Counted from the first letter of the stretch, positions 16,437 to 25,671 are shown. The stretch is DNA of 64,000 bases from Alphaproteobacteria bacterium (GCA_009377445.1 WHUA01000016.1:1-64000), one strand, 5' to 3'. Program-made: numbers and translations. The notes: generated by a model from the letters alone, not told the origin.

Positions 16437-17180
16437 TTGAAAATCCCCAACAACATCTTCATAGGCACCGGCGGCTGGACCTACGCGCCGTGGCGGGGCG
16501 TGTTCTATCCGGAGGGGCTGACGCAGAAGCGCGAGCTCGAATACGCGAGCCGGCAGCTCACCTCGATCGAGATCAACGGGACCTATTACTCGACCTTCAA
16601 GCCGGAGAGCTGGGTTAAATGGCGCGAGGCGACGCCGGAGGGGTTCGTGTTCGCGGTGAAGGGGTCGCGCTACTGCACCAACCGCAGGGAGCTGGCCGGG
16701 GCCGGCGAGGCGGTCGCGCGCTTCGCCGGGCAGGGTCTTCGCGAGCTGGGCGGCCGGCTGGGGCCGATCAACTGGCAGCTCGCGGAAACGAAAAAATTCG
16801 ATGCCGAGGATGTGGAGGGATTTCTAAAGCTGCTGCCGCGGGAGGCCGAGGGCGTGCCACTGCGCCACGCGCTGGAGGTGCGTAATCCCAGCTTCCAGGA
16901 CCCACGATTTTACGATCTGGCGCGCCGCCATAACGTCGCCATCGTCTTCGCCGACCATGACACGTTCCCTACGATCGACGAGCCCACGGCCGACTTCACA
17001 TACGCACGGCTGATGCGAAGCCGGGAAGAGATCGAGACGGGCTACGAAGCGGCCGACCTCGACCGCTGGGCCGAGCGGACCGACGCCTGGGCGAAGCGCG
17101 GCGACGTCTTCCTCTATTTCATCGCCGGCGCCAAGCTGCGCGCGCCCGCGGCGGCGCAGGCTTTGATCGATCGGGTGTAG
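16437..17180 (+). CDS. DUF72 family TIM-barrel protein
   Basis: The 247-residue protein starts LKIPNNIFIGTGGWTYAPWRGVFY. The family block GTGGWTYAPWRG, the NGTYYS strand and VFAVKGSRYCTN are characteristic of DUF72 (YecE-like) TIM-barrel proteins. The enzymatic activity is unknown. No suitable ATG lies near the conserved N-terminus; the TTG at 16437 (7 bases after the DUF2442 stop) is a plausible start, but the exact codon is uncertain. The much longer open frame to 16146 overlaps DUF2442 and is not used. Confidence 0.85.
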   Translation: MKIPNNIFIGTGGWTYAPWRGVFYPEGLTQKRELEYASRQLTSIEINGTYYSTFKPESWVKWREATPEGFVFAVKGSRYCTNRRELAGAGEAVARFAGQGLRELGGRLGPINWQLAETKKFDAEDVEGFLKLLPREAEGVPLRHALEVRNPSFQDPRFYDLARRHNVAIVFADHDTFPTIDEPTADFTYARLMRSREEIETGYEAADLDRWAERTDAWAKRGDVFLYFIAGAKLRAPAAAQALIDRV

Positions 17181-17186
17181 GCTTCG

Positions 17187-17942
17187 TCAATCGCGCCGGC
17201 CCTTCGATTCCGGCCGCCTCCGCCCGGCATCGCGCCTTTCGCCCCGGCCCGGGCGGGTTGACGGGCGATCCGCCTCCAGCTCCGCGGCCACGGCCGACAG
17301 GCCGCCGAATGCGAAGCGCTGGAAGTGCTCGATGACGGCGTCGGGCGTTTCGGTCCCGGCGCCGAGGCCCGGAAGGAACTGCGCGAGAATCTGCCGGTTG
17401 CCGACGAGCAGCAGGGCGAAGGGTGCCATGATGTTGAGCAGGCAGCGGGCGACGGCCGGGTGGTCGTCCGGAAGGCCGAGAATTTCGCCGACGAGCCCGC
17501 TGACGATGCGCTTCTTCGGCAGGATCTCCCGCTCCAACAGGATGGGAAAGACCGAAGACGGCGACAGGATCTCGCGGCTGAGCACGCGCAACGCCCAGGT
17601 CGAGGAAGCCGGCCCGACGATCGTCCGGACGATCAGCCCGATGAAGGCGCGGAGCTTGTCCGCCGCGTTTCCCGGCGCTTCGGCCAGCGCCAGGAGCTTG
17701 TCGTAGGTCACCATCCGCCGGTGCGCCTCGACCAGCACCTCGGCATACAAGCCTTCGATCCCGCCGTAGTAATAGTTGACCGCCGCGGAGTTGCTCTTCG
17801 CGCGCTCGGCGATCTCCTTGCCGGTGGCGCGATCGAAGCCTTTCTCGGCGAAGACCTCGCCGGCCGCCTCCAGGATCTGCAATTTCGTGGCCGCGCCGTC
17901 TTCCCGGCGACCGGGCAGCCTGCGGGGTGACTTCCGTTTCAT
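17187..17942 (-). CDS. cecR: CecR-like TetR family regulator
   Basis: The 251-residue regulator has an N-terminal TetR helix-turn-helix at about residues 25-70 (TKLQILEAAGEVFAEKGF, then ISNSAAVNYYYGG-like recognition helix). The C-terminal part resembles the DUF1956/CecR ligand domain. It is divergent from the YbhGFSR-like exporter, the same partnership as CecR (YbiH) and YbhGFSR in E. coli. It therefore likely represses the exporter; the AT-rich spacer has candidate operator repeats. The ATG at 17942 is favoured over 17969 because MKRKSPRRLPGRR fits the family's basic start. The symbol is by context. Confidence 0.85.
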   Translation of the reverse strand: MKRKSPRRLPGRREDGAATKLQILEAAGEVFAEKGFDRATGKEIAERAKSNSAAVNYYYGGIEGLYAEVLVEAHRRMVTYDKLLALAEAPGNAADKLRAFIGLIVRTIVGPASSTWALRVLSREILSPSSVFPILLEREILPKKRIVSGLVGEILGLPDDHPAVARCLLNIMAPFALLLVGNRQILAQFLPGLGAGTETPDAVIEHFQRFAFGGLSAVAAELEADRPSTRPGRGERRDAGRRRPESKGRRD

Positions 17943-17970
17943 GGTCCCATCATATCGCAGCGCGGCCATT

Positions 17971-17998
17971 ATTGAAAGTATTAATTGAAATTACAATT
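17971..17998. promoter_or_regulatory. Candidate TetR operator in cecR-ybhG spacer
   Basis: An AT-rich stretch holds two ATTGAAA direct repeats (17971-17977 and 17984-17990), 13 bp apart. It also has a short inverted repeat, AATTG at 17983-17987 facing CAATT at 17994-17998. It lies between the divergent TetR and exporter genes and just upstream of the exporter promoter, where a repressor site is expected. Assignment to CecR is inference. Confidence 0.4.
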
Positions 17999-18027
17999 TG
18001 ACTTTTATCCTCGGCGGCGCCTATCCT
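17998..18027 (+). promoter_or_regulatory. Candidate promoter of the exporter operon, near-leaderless
   Basis: TTGACT at 17998-18003 and TATCCT at 18022-18027 are 18 bases apart. A start point 6-7 bases on would fall at or next to the ATG at 18035. No Shine-Dalgarno sequence precedes that ATG, which agrees with a leaderless message. Confidence 0.45.
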
Positions 18028-18034
18028 CTGCACC

Positions 18035-19093
18035 ATGAGCAAGCCGGTCCGCCTCGTTCTCCTCCTCATCGCCGCTGCCGGCCTCGGCGCCGCAAGCTGG
18101 TGGTACATGCACCGGCCGGCCTCGGAGGATGCGCTCGTCCTCTACGGCAACGTCGACCTGCGGCAGGCGTCCGTGCCCTTCAACGGCGCGGAGCGGATCG
18201 CCGAGATCCTCGTCGAGGAAGGCGACATCGTTAAGAAAGGGCAGGTTCTCGCCCGGCTCGACACCAGCCGGCTCATGCCGGAGGTCGAGCGGGCCGAAGC
18301 CGCCGCCGCGGTCCAGCGGGCAGCGCTTCAGGAATTGAAGAACGGCAGCCGCCCGGAAGAAATCGCCCAGGCGCGCGCCGGCCTGGCTTCCGCCGACGCC
18401 GATGCCGCGAATGCGGCCGCCCAGTACAGGCGGCGAAAAGCGCTCGCCGGCACGCCCGCGGTCAGTCGGCAGGATCTGGACATAGCCGAAGCGGCCGCGC
18501 TCGTCGCCGACGCCAAGGGCAAGGTTGCGCAGAGCGCGCTCGATCTCGTGATCGCCGGGCCGCGTGCGGAAGATATCGCGCAGGCCGAAGCGCAGCTTCG
18601 CGGCGGCGAGGCGCAACTCGCCCTCGCCCGCCGGAAACTGGCCGACGCCGAGCTGATCGCGCCCTTCGACGCCATCGTGCGGTCCCGCCTGATGGAGCCG
18701 GGCGAAATGGCGACGCCCGGCAAGCCGGTCTTTTCGCTCGCGACCAGGGGGACAAAATGGGTACGCACCTATGTGTCCGAAGCCGGCCTCGGCCATGTCC
18801 GCTCCGGTATGCGCGCTACGGTCACAACGGACAGCTTCCCCGACCGGCCGCTGGAGGGTTGGGTCGGTTTCATCTCGCCGGTCGCCGAGTTCACGCCGAA
18901 GACCGTGCAGACCGAAGACCTGCGCACCAGCCTGGTCTATGAGGTGCGGGTCTTCGTCGAGGACCCGACGGACACGCTCCGGGTCGGCATGCCGGCTACC
19001 GTGAGGCTGCTGCCGGACGCCGGGCCGAAGCAGGCTCAGCAGGATTCCAGGGCAGCGGCCGCTGCCGGCGAGCGCGTCAAGGCGCGACCGTGA
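18035..19093 (+). CDS. ybhG: HlyD-type membrane fusion protein, YbhG-like
   Basis: The 352-residue periplasmic adaptor begins with an N-terminal membrane anchor (about 5-25). A biotinyl-lipoyl half motif follows (GAERIAEILVEEGDIVKKGQVLARLD), then a long alanine-rich coiled-coil hairpin at about 85-200, then the second lipoyl half and a beta-barrel domain (APFDAIVRSRLMEPGEM). It links the inner-membrane ABC transporter to an outer-membrane channel. It overlaps the ATPase gene by 4 bases (GTGA). Confidence 0.9.
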   Translation: MSKPVRLVLLLIAAAGLGAASWWYMHRPASEDALVLYGNVDLRQASVPFNGAERIAEILVEEGDIVKKGQVLARLDTSRLMPEVERAEAAAAVQRAALQELKNGSRPEEIAQARAGLASADADAANAAAQYRRRKALAGTPAVSRQDLDIAEAAALVADAKGKVAQSALDLVIAGPRAEDIAQAEAQLRGGEAQLALARRKLADAELIAPFDAIVRSRLMEPGEMATPGKPVFSLATRGTKWVRTYVSEAGLGHVRSGMRATVTTDSFPDRPLEGWVGFISPVAEFTPKTVQTEDLRTSLVYEVRVFVEDPTDTLRVGMPATVRLLPDAGPKQAQQDSRAAAAAGERVKARP

Positions 19094-20868
19094 TCGCGCC
19101 GACGCCAACATCGCCGGTCTCGGTGCGGGACATTTACAAGGCGTTCCGCCGCAAGACCGGCGAGACGGTCAAGGCGCTCGACGGCGTGTCCTTCGAGGCG
19201 AAGGCTGCGACGCTCACCGCGCTGGTCGGGCCGGACGGCGCCGGCAAGACCACGCTGCTGCGCCTGATCTCCGGATTGATGGCGTCGGACGCGGGCGAGC
19301 TCGAGGTCGTCGGCGTGAAGGTCGCCGCCGATCCGCAGGCGGTTCAGGACCGCATCGGCTACATGCCGCAGAAGTTCGGCCTCTACGAGGATCTGAGCGT
19401 CCAGGAAAACCTCGATCTCTACACCGATCTGCATGGAATCTCCGCCGAAGACCGCAAAGCGATCTACCCGCGCCTGATGGAAATGACGCAGCTTGGGCGG
19501 TTCCGCGAGCGCCTTGCCGGCAAGCTTTCCGGCGGCATGAAGCAAAAGCTCGGACTCGCCTGCACCCTCGTCCGCTCGCCCGAGCTGCTGCTGCTCGACG
19601 AGCCGACCGTCGGCGTTGATCCGCTGTCGCGGCGCGAGCTGTGGGAGATCGTCCTCAAGCTGGTGCGGGAGGAAGGGCTCACCGTGGTCGTCAGCACCGC
19701 CTATCTCGACGAGGCCGAGCGCTGCGACCACGCCGTCGTCATGCACGCGGGGAAAGTGCTGGCGCAGGGCTCTCCGGAAGACGTCACCGCCGAGGCCAAG
19801 GGTCGCACCTTCATTCTGGCCGTTCCCGACGGAATGCCGGCGCGCTCGCTTCAAGCGCGGCTGTTCCAGCAGCACGGCGTGATCGATGCCGTTCCCGAAG
19901 CGGGACAGGTCCGGGTCGTTCTGGCGTCCGCCGGCGATACCGCTTCGCTAGCGCCGAATGGCGCGAAGGACGCGCCGCGCCCGGTTCCGCCACGCTTCGA
20001 GGATGGCTTCATGGTTCTGTTCCACGCGGTCGCCGGCCAGGCGCATCGCAACGCCATGACGCTCGACCGGCCGCAATCGGTCGATCCGAACGCCATTGCC
20101 GTCGAGGTGCACGATCTCGTCCGCACCTTCGGCGACTTCACCGCGGTCGATCACGTCAGCTTCAAGGTCCGCAAAGGCGAGATCTATGGGCTGCTCGGGC
20201 CCAACGGGGCCGGCAAGAGCACCACCTTCCGCATGCTCTGCGGCTTGCTGCCGGCGTCCAACGGCACGCTCCGGGTCGCCGGCGCCGACCTGCGGACGTC
20301 GCGCGCCGAAGCGCGGCAGAAGCTCGGTTACGTCGCGCAGCAATTCTCGCTTTACGGTCAGCTCAGCGTCGACGAGAACCTCGACTTCTTTGCCAGCGCC
20401 TACGGCCTGCGCGGCCGGCGCAAGGCAGATCGCGTCGCTTGGGCGAAGCGGCAGTTCGAGCTCGATCAGTTCTCGCGCCTGCCGAGCGGCCAGCTTCCGG
20501 GCGGATTCAAGCAGCGCCTCGCCATGGCCGCCGCCCTGCTGCACGAGCCGGAGATCCTCTTCCTCGACGAGGCGACGAGCGGCGCCGATCCGATGGCGCG
20601 GCGGGAATTCTGGGGACGCATTACCTCCCTCTCCGAACAAGGCGTGACCGTCATCGTCACCACCCACTTCATGGAGGAAGCGGAGTATTGCGACCGGATC
20701 GTCATACTCGACGCCGGCCGCAATCTCGCCGAAGGCACGCCCGCGGAAATCCGGTCGCACGCGGCGGCGACAGGGGGCGAAGAGCCGACGATGGAGGACG
20801 CCTTCATCGCCATCGTCGAAAAGTCGCGCAACGGCCCGGCGGCGCAAACCGCGGGAAACGCCGCATGA
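19090..20868 (+). CDS. ybhF: Duplicated ABC ATPase, YbhF-like
   Basis: The 592-residue protein holds two tandem ABC ATPase domains. Domain one has Walker A GPDGAGKTT near residue 47, signature LSGGMKQKLGLA and Walker B LLLLDEPT. Domain two has GPNGAGKST near 375, a degenerate signature LPGGFKQRLAMA, and DEATSGADP. The same tandem layout and altered second signature occur in E. coli YbhF. GTG start at 19090. It powers the two permeases that follow for drug or cation export. Confidence 0.92.
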   Translation: MIAPTPTSPVSVRDIYKAFRRKTGETVKALDGVSFEAKAATLTALVGPDGAGKTTLLRLISGLMASDAGELEVVGVKVAADPQAVQDRIGYMPQKFGLYEDLSVQENLDLYTDLHGISAEDRKAIYPRLMEMTQLGRFRERLAGKLSGGMKQKLGLACTLVRSPELLLLDEPTVGVDPLSRRELWEIVLKLVREEGLTVVVSTAYLDEAERCDHAVVMHAGKVLAQGSPEDVTAEAKGRTFILAVPDGMPARSLQARLFQQHGVIDAVPEAGQVRVVLASAGDTASLAPNGAKDAPRPVPPRFEDGFMVLFHAVAGQAHRNAMTLDRPQSVDPNAIAVEVHDLVRTFGDFTAVDHVSFKVRKGEIYGLLGPNGAGKSTTFRMLCGLLPASNGTLRVAGADLRTSRAEARQKLGYVAQQFSLYGQLSVDENLDFFASAYGLRGRRKADRVAWAKRQFELDQFSRLPSGQLPGGFKQRLAMAAALLHEPEILFLDEATSGADPMARREFWGRITSLSEQGVTVIVTTHFMEEAEYCDRIVILDAGRNLAEGTPAEIRSHAAATGGEEPTMEDAFIAIVEKSRNGPAAQTAGNAA

Positions 20869-22007
20869 TCGCCGCGATTCATTTCCGGGCATCGGGCCGG
20901 CTGAGGCGCATCGCGGCGCTGATCCGCAAGGAGACCTATCAGGTATTCCGCGATCCGAGCAGCATCGCGGTCGGCATCGTGATGCCCATGATGCTGCTGG
21001 TGCTGTTCAGCTATGGCCTCTCCTTCGACGTCAAGAGCGTGCCGGTGGCGATCGTGCTGGAGGATTCCTCGGCCGATGCCCGTGGGGCGGCTTCGGGCTT
21101 CGAGCTGTCGGAATATTTCGCCGCCGTGCCGGTCAAGACGATGGCGGAGGCGCAACGGCTGCTGCTCGGCAAGACCGTGGACGCCATCGTCCGCATCCCG
21201 CCGGATTTCGCCCGCCGCGTGGAGCTCGGCGACGCGGAGATCCAGATCCTCGTCCACGGCACCGACGCCAACACCGCGCGGATCTCGCTCGCCTACGCGC
21301 AGGGCGCGATCGGCGTCTGGATGGCGCGGGAGGCGGCGCAAGGACGCATCATCGCCGGCGCGCCCATCGGCATCGAGAGCCGCATGTGGTTCAACGACGC
21401 CAACGAAAGCAGCTATTTTCTCGTCCCCGGCCTCATCGTCCTCGTCATGACGCTGATCGGCGCGCTGCTGACGGCGCTCGTTGTCGCCCGGGAATGGGAG
21501 CGCGGCACCTTCGAAGCCCTGTTCGTGACGCCGGTTCGTCCCGGCGAGATTCTGCTCGGCAAGACCGTGCCGTATTTCGTGCTCGGACTCGTCGGGCTCG
21601 CGCTCTCGGTCGCCGGCGCCAAGCTCCTGTTCCAGGTGCCGCTGCGCGGCTCGCTGACGATTCTCACCATCGTGTCGATGCTCTATCTCGTGGTGGCGCT
21701 CGGCATCGGCCTGCTGATTTCGTCCCTCACCAAGAGCCAGTTCATCGCGAGCCAGCTCACCATGGTCGTGACCTTCCTGCCGGCCATGATGCTGTCGGGC
21801 TTCATGTTCGATATCAGGAGCATGCCGCTCGTCATCCAGGGCATCACCCACATCTTCCCGGCGCGTTATTTCGTCAGCCTGCTGCAGACGCTATTTCTCG
21901 CCGGCGACGTCTGGGCGGTGATCCTGCCGAACGCCGCCGTCCTCGCCGGCATGGGCGCGCTGCTGATGTCGCTGGCGGTCCGCGCCACGCGCAAGAAGAT
22001 CGGATGA
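20865..22007 (+). CDS. ybhS: ABC-2 permease, YbhS-like
   Basis: The 380-residue ABC-2 type permease has a first membrane helix near residue 30-50 (IAVGIVMPMMLLVLFSYGL), a large periplasmic domain of about 140 residues, and five further helices in the C-terminal half, including the PxxxRP-type segment VTPVRPGEILLGKTVPYF. ATG overlaps the ybhF stop by 4 bases. The frame is open far upstream, but that part is a shadow of ybhF. Confidence 0.92.
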   Translation: MIAAIHFRASGRLRRIAALIRKETYQVFRDPSSIAVGIVMPMMLLVLFSYGLSFDVKSVPVAIVLEDSSADARGAASGFELSEYFAAVPVKTMAEAQRLLLGKTVDAIVRIPPDFARRVELGDAEIQILVHGTDANTARISLAYAQGAIGVWMAREAAQGRIIAGAPIGIESRMWFNDANESSYFLVPGLIVLVMTLIGALLTALVVAREWERGTFEALFVTPVRPGEILLGKTVPYFVLGLVGLALSVAGAKLLFQVPLRGSLTILTIVSMLYLVVALGIGLLISSLTKSQFIASQLTMVVTFLPAMMLSGFMFDIRSMPLVIQGITHIFPARYFVSLLQTLFLAGDVWAVILPNAAVLAGMGALLMSLAVRATRKKIG

Positions 22008-22014
22008 GGCCGCC

Positions 22015-23133
22015 ATGCTGGACTCGCTCCTCCGTATCTTCGCCCTCATCCGCAAGGAGCTGCTGGCGATTCTCAAGGACCCCAAGAGCCGCGCCAGCCT
22101 GATCGTGCCGCCGATCATGCAATGCCTGGTCTTCGGCTACGCCGCGACCTACGACCTCGACAACGTGCCCTATGCCGTGCTCGATCACGACCGCAGCGCG
22201 GCCTCGCGCGCGCTCGTCGCCGAACTGGACGGGTCCGGCGTCTTCACGCGCGTCGCCACGCTCCGGCGGACCGGAGAGATCGCGGACTACATCGACGCCA
22301 AGCGCGCGCTCCTCGTCCTGACCATCGATCGCGGCTTCGAGCGCGGCCTTTACGCGGGAACCGTGCCGAAAGTGCAGGTGATCGCCGACGGCCGGAACTC
22401 CAACACCGCCGGCACCGCCCTGGGATATATCAACGCCATCGCCGTCGCCTTCGGCAATGAATGGCGCGAGCGCCAAGGGCTGGCCGGCCCCGCCGTGCAG
22501 GTGACGGTGCGGGCCTGGTACAACCCGAACCTCGAGACGCGCTGGAACATGATCCCGTCGATGATTGGCATGATCACGATGATGATGACCATGATGCTGA
22601 CCGCCATGTCGGTCGCCCGGGAACGCGAGGAAGGCACCTTCGACCAGCTCCTGGTGACGCCGTTCCGGCCGACCGAGATCATGATCGGCAAGGCGCTGCC
22701 GGCGATGATGGTGGGCGTCATGCAATCGACGCTCATCCTTCTCGTCGCGCAGCTCTGGTTCCAGATCCCGTTCGCCGGCACCTATCCCATGCTGTATATG
22801 GGCCTGGTCCTGTTCGTAACCGCCTCGGTCGGGATCGGGCTTTTCATCTCGTCGATCGCCGCCAACATGCAGCAGGCGATGATCGGCTCCTTCGTTCTGG
22901 TGATGCCGTTCATGCTTCTGTCCGGCCTTACCGCGCCGGTCGGGAACATGCCGGCGGCGCTGCAGTATTTCACGCTGATCAATCCGCTGCGCTACGCCAT
23001 CAGCATCACGCATCAGGTCTACCTGGAAGGCGCGGGCATCGCCCAGCTCCTGCCGGAGCTGCTGGCGCTCGTCGCCATCGCCGCCGTCACCCTGCCCTTC
23101 GCCGCCTGGATGTTCCGGCACAGGCTTGCCTGA
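22015..23133 (+). CDS. ybhR: ABC-2 permease, YbhR-like
   Basis: The 372-residue ABC-2 permease is paralogous to the preceding gene and has the same topology: one N-terminal helix, a periplasmic domain, and five C-terminal helices (MLLSGLTAPVGNMPAALQYF near the end). The segment VTPFRPTEIMIGKALPAM matches the equivalent loop in its neighbour. The gap to ybhS is 7 bases. The two would form a heterodimeric channel. Confidence 0.92.
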   Translation: MLDSLLRIFALIRKELLAILKDPKSRASLIVPPIMQCLVFGYAATYDLDNVPYAVLDHDRSAASRALVAELDGSGVFTRVATLRRTGEIADYIDAKRALLVLTIDRGFERGLYAGTVPKVQVIADGRNSNTAGTALGYINAIAVAFGNEWRERQGLAGPAVQVTVRAWYNPNLETRWNMIPSMIGMITMMMTMMLTAMSVAREREEGTFDQLLVTPFRPTEIMIGKALPAMMVGVMQSTLILLVAQLWFQIPFAGTYPMLYMGLVLFVTASVGIGLFISSIAANMQQAMIGSFVLVMPFMLLSGLTAPVGNMPAALQYFTLINPLRYAISITHQVYLEGAGIAQLLPELLALVAIAAVTLPFAAWMFRHRLA

Positions 23134-23168
23134 GCGCGCGGCGGCGCGGTCTGCCGCCGGCGAGAGCC

Positions 23169-23597
23169 CTAAAACAGGCGCGGCGTGGGCGCGGGCCAGA
23201 AACGCCAGAGCGCAAGCGCCAGGATGGCGATGCCGATCGTCGCCACGCCCCAAACCGTGATCGCGGGGCCGATCTGCTCGCGCCCGAACCCGGCTTCCAC
23301 CGCCGGCCCGAAGCCGCGCAGCAGCAGGAAGGCCGCCGCGGCGCCTGCGCCCGCGAGCGCCATCGGCAGGGCGACCGTCAGCGAGCCCAGGCCTAGGGTC
23401 CCAGGGGTGCGGTCCCACAGGCCGGTGGACCACTCGAACAGCACGCAGAGCAGCAGCGGAACGCCCGCCAGGATCAGCGGAAGACCATCCGGGGTTGCGC
23501 GGCCGGGGGCCAGAAGCCCCAAGGTCCAGCGGATCAGGGCATAGCCCGCGCCGTATGAGACGAGCATCGCAAGCGTCAGCAGAATACGATCAGCCAA
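23169..23597 (-). CDS. Small four-helix membrane protein, unknown
   Basis: The 142-residue protein has four hydrophobic segments (about 5-25, 38-57, 70-97 and 110-132) joined by short polar loops, and ends PAPTPRLF. No motif is recognisable. It converges on ybhR with a 35-base gap. Very high GC and Ala/Leu richness are consistent with a real membrane gene. Confidence 0.6.
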   Translation of the reverse strand: MADRILLTLAMLVSYGAGYALIRWTLGLLAPGRATPDGLPLILAGVPLLLCVLFEWSTGLWDRTPGTLGLGSLTVALPMALAGAGAAAAFLLLRGFGPAVEAGFGREQIGPAITVWGVATIGIAILALALWRFWPAPTPRLF

Positions 23598-23749
23598 TGC
23601 GCATGACTCCCGAGGGCAAGGCTGCCCGGATGCCAGGAAACGGGGTCTTCAGGCCGCTCTATACTCTTGCGCGGCGATTTTTCCCATTCCCTTTTTCCGG
23701 AGCGCACGGGTGAAGCGATTCTGGATCACGACGGCTTCGCCATTTCCGA

Positions 23750-24394
23750 TTATGCAGCATGCTTGAAATCGCCAATCTGCGCCTCGAACGCACGCTTGAA
23801 GGCGGGCCGCGCGGTGCAGCGTTCGATATAGGCTGCGAGCCGCTTGTCGCCTGTGACGATGTCGGTGTGCTTGAGGATTCGCAGCACCGTCGTCATCATC
23901 AGATCGCCTGCAGTAAAGCGGTCGCCATCGAGATAGGGCTTGTCGCCGAGGGACTTGGAGAGGGCGGAGAGCCGCCTCTGCGCGAACTCGACGGCCCCCG
24001 GACGGCGCAACCTGGCCCATTCTTCGTTCGCGTAGAAAAGATCGATCAGGGCGACGTTCATGACGAACGGCTCGATGGAATTGAGTGCCGCGATCAGCCA
24101 TTGCGTCGCGCGGGCGCGTGCGCCCAGGTCCTTCGGCAGGAGCGTCTCGCTCCGTTCGCCGATGTGCAGCACGATGGCCCCAGACTCGAAGAGCACGACG
24201 CCATCCTCCTCCAGAATCGGCACCTGCCCGAAAGGCTGCAGCGCGCGATAGTCCGGCTTGTCCTGATCGCCCTGTTCAAGGAGGCGCGTCTTGTAGGGCA
24301 GGCCGGCTTCCTCCAGCGCCCAGCGTGCGCGCAAATCGCGCACCTGGCCCTGGGCGAAGTCCGGAACCCATTTGAATGCTGAGATCGTGATCAT
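23750..24394 (-). CDS. Glutathione S-transferase family protein
   Basis: The 214-residue protein has an N-terminal thioredoxin-like domain (about 1-85, VPILEEDGVVLFESGAIV gives the cis-Pro and the ES glutathione motif) and an all-helical C-terminal domain (FTAGDLMMTTVLRIL). The usual catalytic Ser/Tyr/Cys near residue 10-15 is not obvious. MITISAFKWVP at 24394 is the family-like start; the open frame begins 15 residues earlier. It likely conjugates or isomerises small electrophiles; the substrate is unknown. Confidence 0.87.
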   Translation of the reverse strand: MITISAFKWVPDFAQGQVRDLRARWALEEAGLPYKTRLLEQGDQDKPDYRALQPFGQVPILEEDGVVLFESGAIVLHIGERSETLLPKDLGARARATQWLIAALNSIEPFVMNVALIDLFYANEEWARLRRPGAVEFAQRRLSALSKSLGDKPYLDGDRFTAGDLMMTTVLRILKHTDIVTGDKRLAAYIERCTARPAFKRAFEAQIGDFKHAA

Positions 24395-24476
24395 GTGGTG
24401 TGCTCCTTTCGCCCGCCGCGTCGGATCTGCAATCCGCAAGGTTCGTAGGCCTCACGACATGGAGACGGATCGCGCT

Positions 24477-24878
24477 TCAAGTAACACTCACCGTCAATGT
24501 GTATTTCGCGGCCTCATTGCGCCGCGCGGCATTGCGTATGATGTATACGCGGATCGTGTAATGTCCATCGGCAGGCAATGCCGCCTTGAAATGGTTGCCG
24601 TTCATGGGGCCGTCGAAGAGCGCCTCGTCCGCCCCGGATTGCATGATGTTGAAATACGCCGACGCGTTGCTCGCCTCGAAGTCCACTGACAGCGTCTGCC
24701 CCGCCTTGGCGCTTACCTGATAATCGACATGCTGGTAGCCCTTGATCGTTCCGGCGAAGGTTGCGCTCATCACCCCCGCACGAAGCTGTATTTCCCGCTG
24801 CCGGCCATCCTCTTGGGCGGAGGGCGGGGTCGGGCTCAGCAGCAGGCAGGCTAGAAAGCAGGCAATCAAGCCGCGCAT
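24477..24878 (-). CDS. Inhibitor of g-type lysozyme (PliG-like)
   Basis: The 133-residue protein starts MRGLIACFLACLLLSPTPPSAQ, a signal peptide for the periplasm. The mature part follows the PliG pattern: GTIKGYQHVDYQVSAKAGQ, then FEASNASAYFNIM, a GN motif and RVYIIRNAARRNEAAKYTL near the C-terminus. PliG proteins bind the active site of goose-type lysozymes and protect the cell wall from animal defences. The frame opens at 24962 but the ATG at 24878 gives the signal peptide. Confidence 0.82.
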   Translation of the reverse strand: MRGLIACFLACLLLSPTPPSAQEDGRQREIQLRAGVMSATFAGTIKGYQHVDYQVSAKAGQTLSVDFEASNASAYFNIMQSGADEALFDGPMNGNHFKAALPADGHYTIRVYIIRNAARRNEAAKYTLTVSVT

Positions 24879-25013
24879 GGGAAATCTCCACGCTCTCGGA
24901 GAAATATACGCCGCGAACGAGGATTGCGCTGCTGAATCCGGACACTCGCATCTCCCGCCCATGCGCGTCGCCCCCGAGAAACCAACGGCGCCGCACAGGC
25001 GTTATCGTATTTG

Positions 25014-25319
25014 ATGGATGCCGATCTGGAAAAGCTGACGAGAGAAGAGCTGATCGCCGAAGTGCTGCGGCTGCGGAACGGCATTCGCGCCCATCGCGAC
25101 AGCAGCGGGCATGACTTATGCTGGCACCACCCACAGCTTTGGGGCCTGCTTCCCGAACCGATTCCGAAGGATATCGCGGTTCCCGACTGGCCTCAGTTTC
25201 TGCGCGGCTGCGTCAAATACCGGGAAGCTCTCGACCGGGAACTTCCGGACGCTCGGCGTGTGGATGCCGAGTTTGACGATACGCGCGGCCGTGCCACGCG
25301 TGACCTGCAAGGGACCTAA
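25014..25319 (+). CDS. Small soluble protein, unknown
   Basis: The 101-residue protein starts MDADLEKLTREELIAEVLRL, a heptad-like helix, followed by a block DSSGHDLCWHHPQLWGLLPE that looks strongly conserved, and a polar, acidic tail. I recall similar small proteins in Proteobacteria without a known role. It converges on the GIY-YIG gene, overlapping its 3' end by 4 bases. The Cys-Trp-His-His cluster could bind metal; that is speculation. Confidence 0.65.
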   Translation: MDADLEKLTREELIAEVLRLRNGIRAHRDSSGHDLCWHHPQLWGLLPEPIPKDIAVPDWPQFLRGCVKYREALDRELPDARRVDAEFDDTRGRATRDLQGT

Positions 25320-25564
25320 GTTAGGCGCTTCTTCGCAAAGGCTCTACCGGAATGCGATTTCAAGTATTTCTCGAATTCCAAGGCTCTGTGTTTGTCAGGA
25401 AACGCCGAATACCACATCAGTTCCCACGGAGTGAATTTGGCCGTATGGGTGGATTTTCCGGTGTTGTGATCCGCCATGCGCCGTTTCAGGTCAGCAGTCG
25501 CACCTATATAGTCCTGTTCCGGTGAAGTCGCGCTGCGGATTATGTAAACGTACCACAACGGCAT
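25316..25564 (-). CDS. Small GIY-YIG domain protein
   Basis: The 82-residue protein is essentially one GIY-YIG domain: WYVYIIRSATSPEQDYIGATADLKRRMADH has the two tripeptide-like motifs (here YVY and YIG), the catalytic Arg in RR, and a Glu near FEKYLKS. This is the short UPF0213/YhbQ-like form, widespread and often in several copies per genome. Some bind DNA; their role is unclear. It lies beside a tRNA gene. Confidence 0.85.
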   Translation of the reverse strand: MPLWYVYIIRSATSPEQDYIGATADLKRRMADHNTGKSTHTAKFTPWELMWYSAFPDKHRALEFEKYLKSHSGRAFAKKRLT

Positions 25565-25671
25565 TGCTCCAGTCCGTCTGCACTTTCGCTCCGCTCAAGC
25601 TACGCCGGACACTGCTTCGCTCTAACGGCCTTCGCGCGGCTGCGCCACGCGTAGCCCGTAAGGGCGAAGCG

